Positions 60,061-64,000 of a DNA stretch of 64,000 nt are shown piece by piece. The stretch's first letter is position 1, and every line of letters begins with the position of its first letter. A model generated the notes under the pieces. It was not told where the DNA came from and ran no database searches. It saw nothing but the letters and a program-made list of their open reading frames with translations. Location of the stretch: assembly GCA_015680685.1 (NCBI GenBank), contig MNCI01011846.1:390009-454008 (forward strand), given 5' to 3'. Both the position numbers and the translations under genes were made by a program. Origin of the DNA: Gnetum montanum. Its lineage: Eukaryota > Streptophyta > Gnetopsida > Gnetales > Gnetaceae.

Positions 60061-61374
60061 TGCTAGCATTGCATTTATAAAAATTTGACCATGAAGCCAA
60101 AGAGGTAGCCAAAGCAAAGTTGAACCCAAAATTAAGTATATTATCAAAGAAAAAATTGAACAACTCCTCAAGGTAGGGTTCATCTATTCAATTACGGATA
60201 ACAAGTGGGTGAGATCACTTGCAATTATGTCAAAGAAAGATGACAAGTGGTGGGTTTGTATTAATTTTAGGTTGTTGAACGTGGTAACATTCAAACATCA
60301 TTTTCCATTGTCATTTGTGGACCATTTGTGGACCAGCTATTGGATACCATTTCTGAGCATTGCTATTATAGCTTTCTAGATGGATATAGTGGCTATAACC
60401 AAATTCAGATTATGCTTGAGGATTAGGAAAAAATAACATTGATAAGTCCTTGGGGGACTTTTGCATATTGTAATATGTCCTTTGGTCTATGTAATGCCCC
60501 TACAAATTTCCAATGCTTGGTCCTTAGCATTTTTCAATAGTAGATTTGTTGCATGGTGGAAGTCTTCATGGATGAATTCTCCACCTATGGTGCTACATTT
60601 GACTAGGCCATAGACCACCTTGAGCAAGTGCTTAAAAGGTGCATGGAGACTAATCTTTGGCTTAATTAGTAAAAAAAGCCATCTCATGGTCTAGGAGGGC
60701 ATTGTGTTGAGGCATAGAATTTCTCAATCAAGGATTGAGGTAGACCCTAAAAAGATTCAAGTCATCTAAGGAATAGCTTACCAACTAGAAACTGTTAAAG
60801 ATGTTTAGTCATTCCTTGCACACATTGGTTACTATCGATGATTCATAGAGAATTTCTCTAAGGTCGCTATATTATTGGTGGAGCTCACAAAGAAAGATGC
60901 TCTATTCATATGGACCAAGGAATGCGAAAAGACATTTTAGTAGCTTAAGGAGAAGCTTGTTGAAACCCCAATTTTACAAGTGCTTGATTGGTTCCTACCA
61001 TTTTACATTATGATAGATGCATTAAACTATGCCTTAAAAGCTATGCTTATGCAGTTGGATAATCAGAAACATCCTTACTACATTCAGTGTGTAAGCCAAA
61101 GCATTGTGGGTGCACAACTCAATTACATCACAACAAAAAAAGAGCTGATGGCAGTGGTGTATGCCTTGGAAAAGTTTAGGCACTATGTGCTTGGATACAA
61201 GATTTTTGTGTACATTGATCATAATGTCATTCACTTCTTGATGAATAAACCAATGGTAAGTCCTCGTGTCATAAGTTGGATAGTCATCTTGTAGGAGTTT
61301 GATCTTACAATGATAGATTAAAAGGGAACTGAGAATGTTATTGCTAATCACTTGTCTTGATTACGATGGGACAA
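60061..61374 (+). pseudogene. Reverse transcriptase and RNase H of element D (broken)
   Basis: RT: FIYSITDNKWVRSLAIMSKKD, FLDGYSGYNQIQIMLED, WGTFAYCNMSFGLCNAPTNFQ (the CNAP motif is typical of the Athila/Tat clade) and VFMDEFSTYGATFD, where DE replaces the catalytic DD. RNase H: FYIMIDALNYALKAMLMQLDNQ, TKKELMAVVYALEKFRHYVLGYK and IDHNVIHFLMNKPMVSPRV, then KGTENVIANHLS (60980-61350). The sequence ends abruptly at element C's LTR. Confidence 0.8.
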
Positions 61375-62343
61375 TGATGAGTGGCGAGGTACCCCTACAC
61401 TCAACCATATGAATACAAGCATGTACGTGCGATCCGGTCGAACTCCGTAGACTAAATGCCTTAACGCCACAAGGAACGCTTGGGGTTAATCGTTCGTTGT
61501 CTTCCCAGGCTTGCTTGTATGTGCCACGGTGTATGGTTAAGCAAGTCTGAGGTATATGATTTTTTTGGTATTTTTCAGTTTATCTCCTAAGCTATGAGGA
61601 AAAGGGTTGAGAAACTAACTAACTCTAACTAATGTCCTAAGTCTAAATTAACTAGCATTAGCATCCGTTCCCACTTACCGGAAACACCCNGTGGCTAGCC
61701 GTACACACCCGTGGGTGCTCGTAGCCAAGTCGTACTTATCACACGTTCTAGCCTAGCGATGAGTAGCCGATTCCTTGACCAGCCGTACACATTAGACTAC
61801 CACTGGGATTACCAAGCGCAGATCCTGGAATACGCTACTGGGTTACCAAGTAGTCACAATGCTCGTAATCAAGTCGTACTCACGCGTTGCGACGAGCAAT
61901 CGATTCCTTGATCAACCGTACACATCCGTAGATGCTCGTAATCAAGTCGTACTCATGCGCACTAGGAAAGCAATAAATAACAACAAAATAAAACCATGTA
62001 CTGCAAGGCTTATCCAATCAAGTTCGTCTTTATTGCCGTACACAACTTGTGTTTAGGTTACAAAGTTGCTCGAATAAAGAGCCATTCACTTTAGGACTCC
62101 TACTACGGGCACATGGGAAATTAATCTAATTCTGGAGTGTTCAAACTGCCAGAGCTTCACTACTTCTAGCCAGGATTGGGAAATGAAGGGAGTGTCACCT
62201 CTTATTTATAGATATGGCGACGGACCGCGATATCGCAGGGACGGACGCAATATCGCGTACGCGATATTGCAGGGGATGCGATATCGCGGCGGTTGTGATA
62301 TCGCGTACGCGATATCGTGGCTTGTGCATATCACGTCTCATCA
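61375..62343 (-). repeat. 3' LTR of element C
   Basis: 969 bp, TGATGAG...CTCATCA ends. It contains repeated 'gatgctcgtaatcaagtcgtactca' segments at 61715-61740, 61859-61882 and 61933-61956, with similar 'ccgtacacatccgt' segments between them. In A's LTR this block occurs once, so it was partly amplified. A palindrome cluster is at 62227-62316. N at 61690. Confidence 0.8.
62227..62316. promoter_or_regulatory. CpG-rich palindrome cluster in element C's LTR (U3 start)
   Basis: GCGATATCGC at 62227-62236 and 62278-62287; a perfect 24-bp palindrome at 62247-62270 centred on GTAC; and a perfect 20-bp palindrome, gatatcgcgtacgcgatatc, at 62297-62316. It lies at the start of U3, where enhancers usually are. 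A protein-binding role is inferred, not shown. Confidence 0.55.
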
Positions 62344-62356
62344 TACCCCCATGACT
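62344..62356 (-). other. Polypurine tract of element C
   Basis: AGTCATGGGGGTA on the minus strand, directly before LTR start TGATGAG. A near-identical copy, TAGTCATGGGGGTA, occurs 590 bp upstream at 62935-62948. Confidence 0.7.
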
Positions 62357-64000
62357 GAATGAAAATTCGTCCTTGAGTTCCTTACAATGATATCAGGTAG
62401 GTATGGGATTATTGAGGGGAATGGAACTAATGGGATGACATGTGAACGGATCATTATTACAAGACTTGACAAAACTAGTGTTCATGACAACAAGGGTGAA
62501 CACCTTATTACAATGACATCAGGCCACATTTGGCAGCTGAGAGAAAAGAGGAGAGAGAATAGAAGAGAAGAAGAGAGAAGAGTCTTGCTACTGCCAATGC
62601 CTAGATTGCGCCTTCCGTTGTCCATTCGTAAGCGCATTAGCCATTCTACTCCTTGCATAGCCGCTTCAGCGCTACCCATTCCAAGTGTTTGCTCCAGATC
62701 CATTCCATTGTTGTATGATTACCATCTGCACACACAACACAATCATATATTAGCAAGGGTAATTAAAGCATTAAGTAAATAATACCTTGCTTTGGTTTAG
62801 GTTCATTGGCTAGGTTGTGGTATGGCTGATATGGATTTGGGAAAATGTAGATGATGACTACCAAAGGTGTAGGGGTTAAGGAGAAAAACGAAAAAATTCG
62901 GGGCTTAGGAGAAAAATCAAAAAGGCAGGCCCCGTACCCCCATGACTAATCGCGAACCTCCGGTAGCGTTAGAATGGAGAAAGAAAAGGAGTAAGAAAGA
63001 TAGGTAAAAAGGGACAACAATGGCATCAGTGAAATGGATGTCAAGATGGAAATGAACAAAAATAAAATTAATTGCAAAATGTTATGGAAAAGAAGGTAAC
63101 TAATGTTCCAAATAGGAATGTCAGTGGGTCCTCCCCAAAGGAGGCTCATGCCCTGAATGCCCTGACAAACCCACATTCAAAGAGTCCGTAGGCTCTGGGA
63201 ATGTCCTTTGGAACAAGAGTTAAGGTCTTGACAAGAAGAATTTACCAAAAAGAAAACAATGCATCAACCAAAATATATACACTAACGATACAACCAGCAA
63301 TGAGGTGAATAGTGGAGCGAAGGGTGGAGAGAAGGGAAGTGGAATGGAATCCCAAGAACAAGGTGGTGTCCAGCCCCTTGTGTGTTGTATGATTAATGTG
63401 ACTTGGCAAATCTCATTCCAACTCTGGCTCAAACCAACCACTTCCAGTGACTTCGCATCAATGCATTTGGTTAAACCATCCACTTGGATAACAAGGATGC
63501 ATCTTCAAAGAGCCACCACCATTCCGACGAAACAATGGAGAGAATGGGAAGCGAGAAGGGCCTTAGTTAGAGGGAACTCTTTGGTTCCATAACCAGTGCT
63601 TACTGCCCAAATTTTATTTCGTCTAAGGGGTGTGCTTTGAATCCTCACATTGGTTTTTTTTTTTTGTGTTTTGTGTTTTTATGCGTGGGGACCACACGAT
63701 GCAAAGACTTCTTATTTTTATTGTCTTAGCTTCCGAAAATGGGTAACATCGGAACAGTAAGAAAACTCAAGAAGAAAACATCCAAGCATCCAAGTGAATG
63801 ACCAACACAAGAGCACCAAATTCCCTTGAAGTCACACCCTTTGCAATCCTTGAGTCATTCCTTAGTTTGAGAAATACCCAGTCACCGGTTCGTTAAAGTT
63901 CGTATTAGAAAAGGGAACTGTACATTTCCAAGCCAAGGAAAATCATAGACTGTGATGGATGGATGGATGAAGTGATCTCATTGCCTGCCATATCAAAAGA
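62357..64000 (-). other. Internal 3' region of element C
   Basis: Several short ORFs on both strands (for example 62387-62782 plus, 131 aa, Arg-rich; 63220-63483 minus, 87 aa), none recognisable. The minus-strand block at 62946-63180 with MSLLWGGPT matches element A at 5801-6127. A poly-T run is at 63653-63665. Probably a non-coding spacer. Confidence 0.45.

Larger units (their letters stand above)
55619..61374 (+). mobile_element. Element D: Athila/Tat-clade LTR retrotransposon, 3' truncated
   Basis: 5' LTR, primer binding site, gag, protease, RT and RNase H in the plus direction. Integrase and 3' LTR are missing because element C interrupts it after RNase H at 61375. D's gag is homologous to element A's gag and its LTR to element B's, so D is the pol-bearing member of that family. 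It sits in the gag region of element Z. Confidence 0.75.
61375..64000 (-). mobile_element. Element C: relative of element A, 3' LTR and 3' internal region
   Basis: LTR 61375-62343, polypurine tract 62344-62356, then internal DNA to the window edge on the minus strand. The internal part at 62930-64000 aligns with element A's spacer (5500-6900), while A's accessory ORF has no counterpart. It is inserted in element D; the left flank is GACAA (61370-61374). It is less CpG-depleted than anything else here, suggesting a younger or less methylated insertion. N at 61690. Confidence 0.75.

Noticed and set aside
62387-62782. 131-aa plus-strand ORF as a gene
   Set aside because: It lies antisense in the 3' internal region of element C, is Arg/Ile-rich without a motif, and is best explained by chance in a CpG-richer stretch.
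1-64000. CRISPR arrays, rRNA, tRNA, riboswitches, bacterial operons
   Set aside because: None seen; the content is entirely plant-type retroelements.

Overview
This window looks like a graveyard of plant retrotransposons from a large, repeat-rich nuclear genome. I found no intact host gene, no rRNA or tRNA and no CRISPR. The organism is probably a seed plant. AT-rich, CpG-depleted DNA, multi-kilobase LTRs, nested Ty3/gypsy elements and RTE/L1 LINEs would fit a gymnosperm, but nothing here fixes the species. Nearly every coding region is broken by stops, very often TAG or TGA where the family has Gln, Trp or Arg. That pattern is expected from methyl-cytosine decay.

Left part (1-9.7 kb): the 3' end of a plus-strand Athila/Tat-like element (B) is cut by element A on the minus strand. 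A has two LTRs, a primer binding site, a gag pseudogene and, where pol should be, a large accessory ORF. B carries the same accessory ORF, so this is a gag-plus-accessory, pol-less family.

Middle-left (9.7-36.5 kb): an L1-type LINE; a Tekay/Del-like gypsy on the minus strand (V), split by an RTE LINE with a 16-bp target duplication; a second, 5'-truncated RTE; a second Tekay-like gypsy on the plus strand (U); and another gypsy (W) whose reverse transcriptase was split by a ~4.5 kb insertion. That insertion carries an LTR-like block, X4. W ends in a 153-bp module present three times.

Middle-right (36.5-55.6 kb): a chromovirus (Z, minus) is split by a large Tat-like element (Y, minus, 39351-54679). 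Y has ~2.8 kb LTRs, and its domain order is gag, protease, second (archaeal-type) RNase H, reverse transcriptase, RNase H, integrase. Its integrase is split by a solo LTR of the same LTR family, bounded by a clean AGTAT duplication. Inside Y's left LTR, the 485 bp between two single Ns is inverted relative to the sister LTR, which looks like a contig-orientation error.

Right part (55.6-64 kb): element D (plus; gag, protease, RT, RNase H of the Athila/Tat clade) lies in Z's gag region and is cut after RNase H by element C (minus). C is a relative of A, runs off the window edge, and has a CpG-rich cluster of perfect palindromes in its LTR.

Insertion order readable from nesting: Z was hit by Y (later hit by X3) and by D (later hit by C); V by RTE1; W by the X4-bearing insert; B by A.
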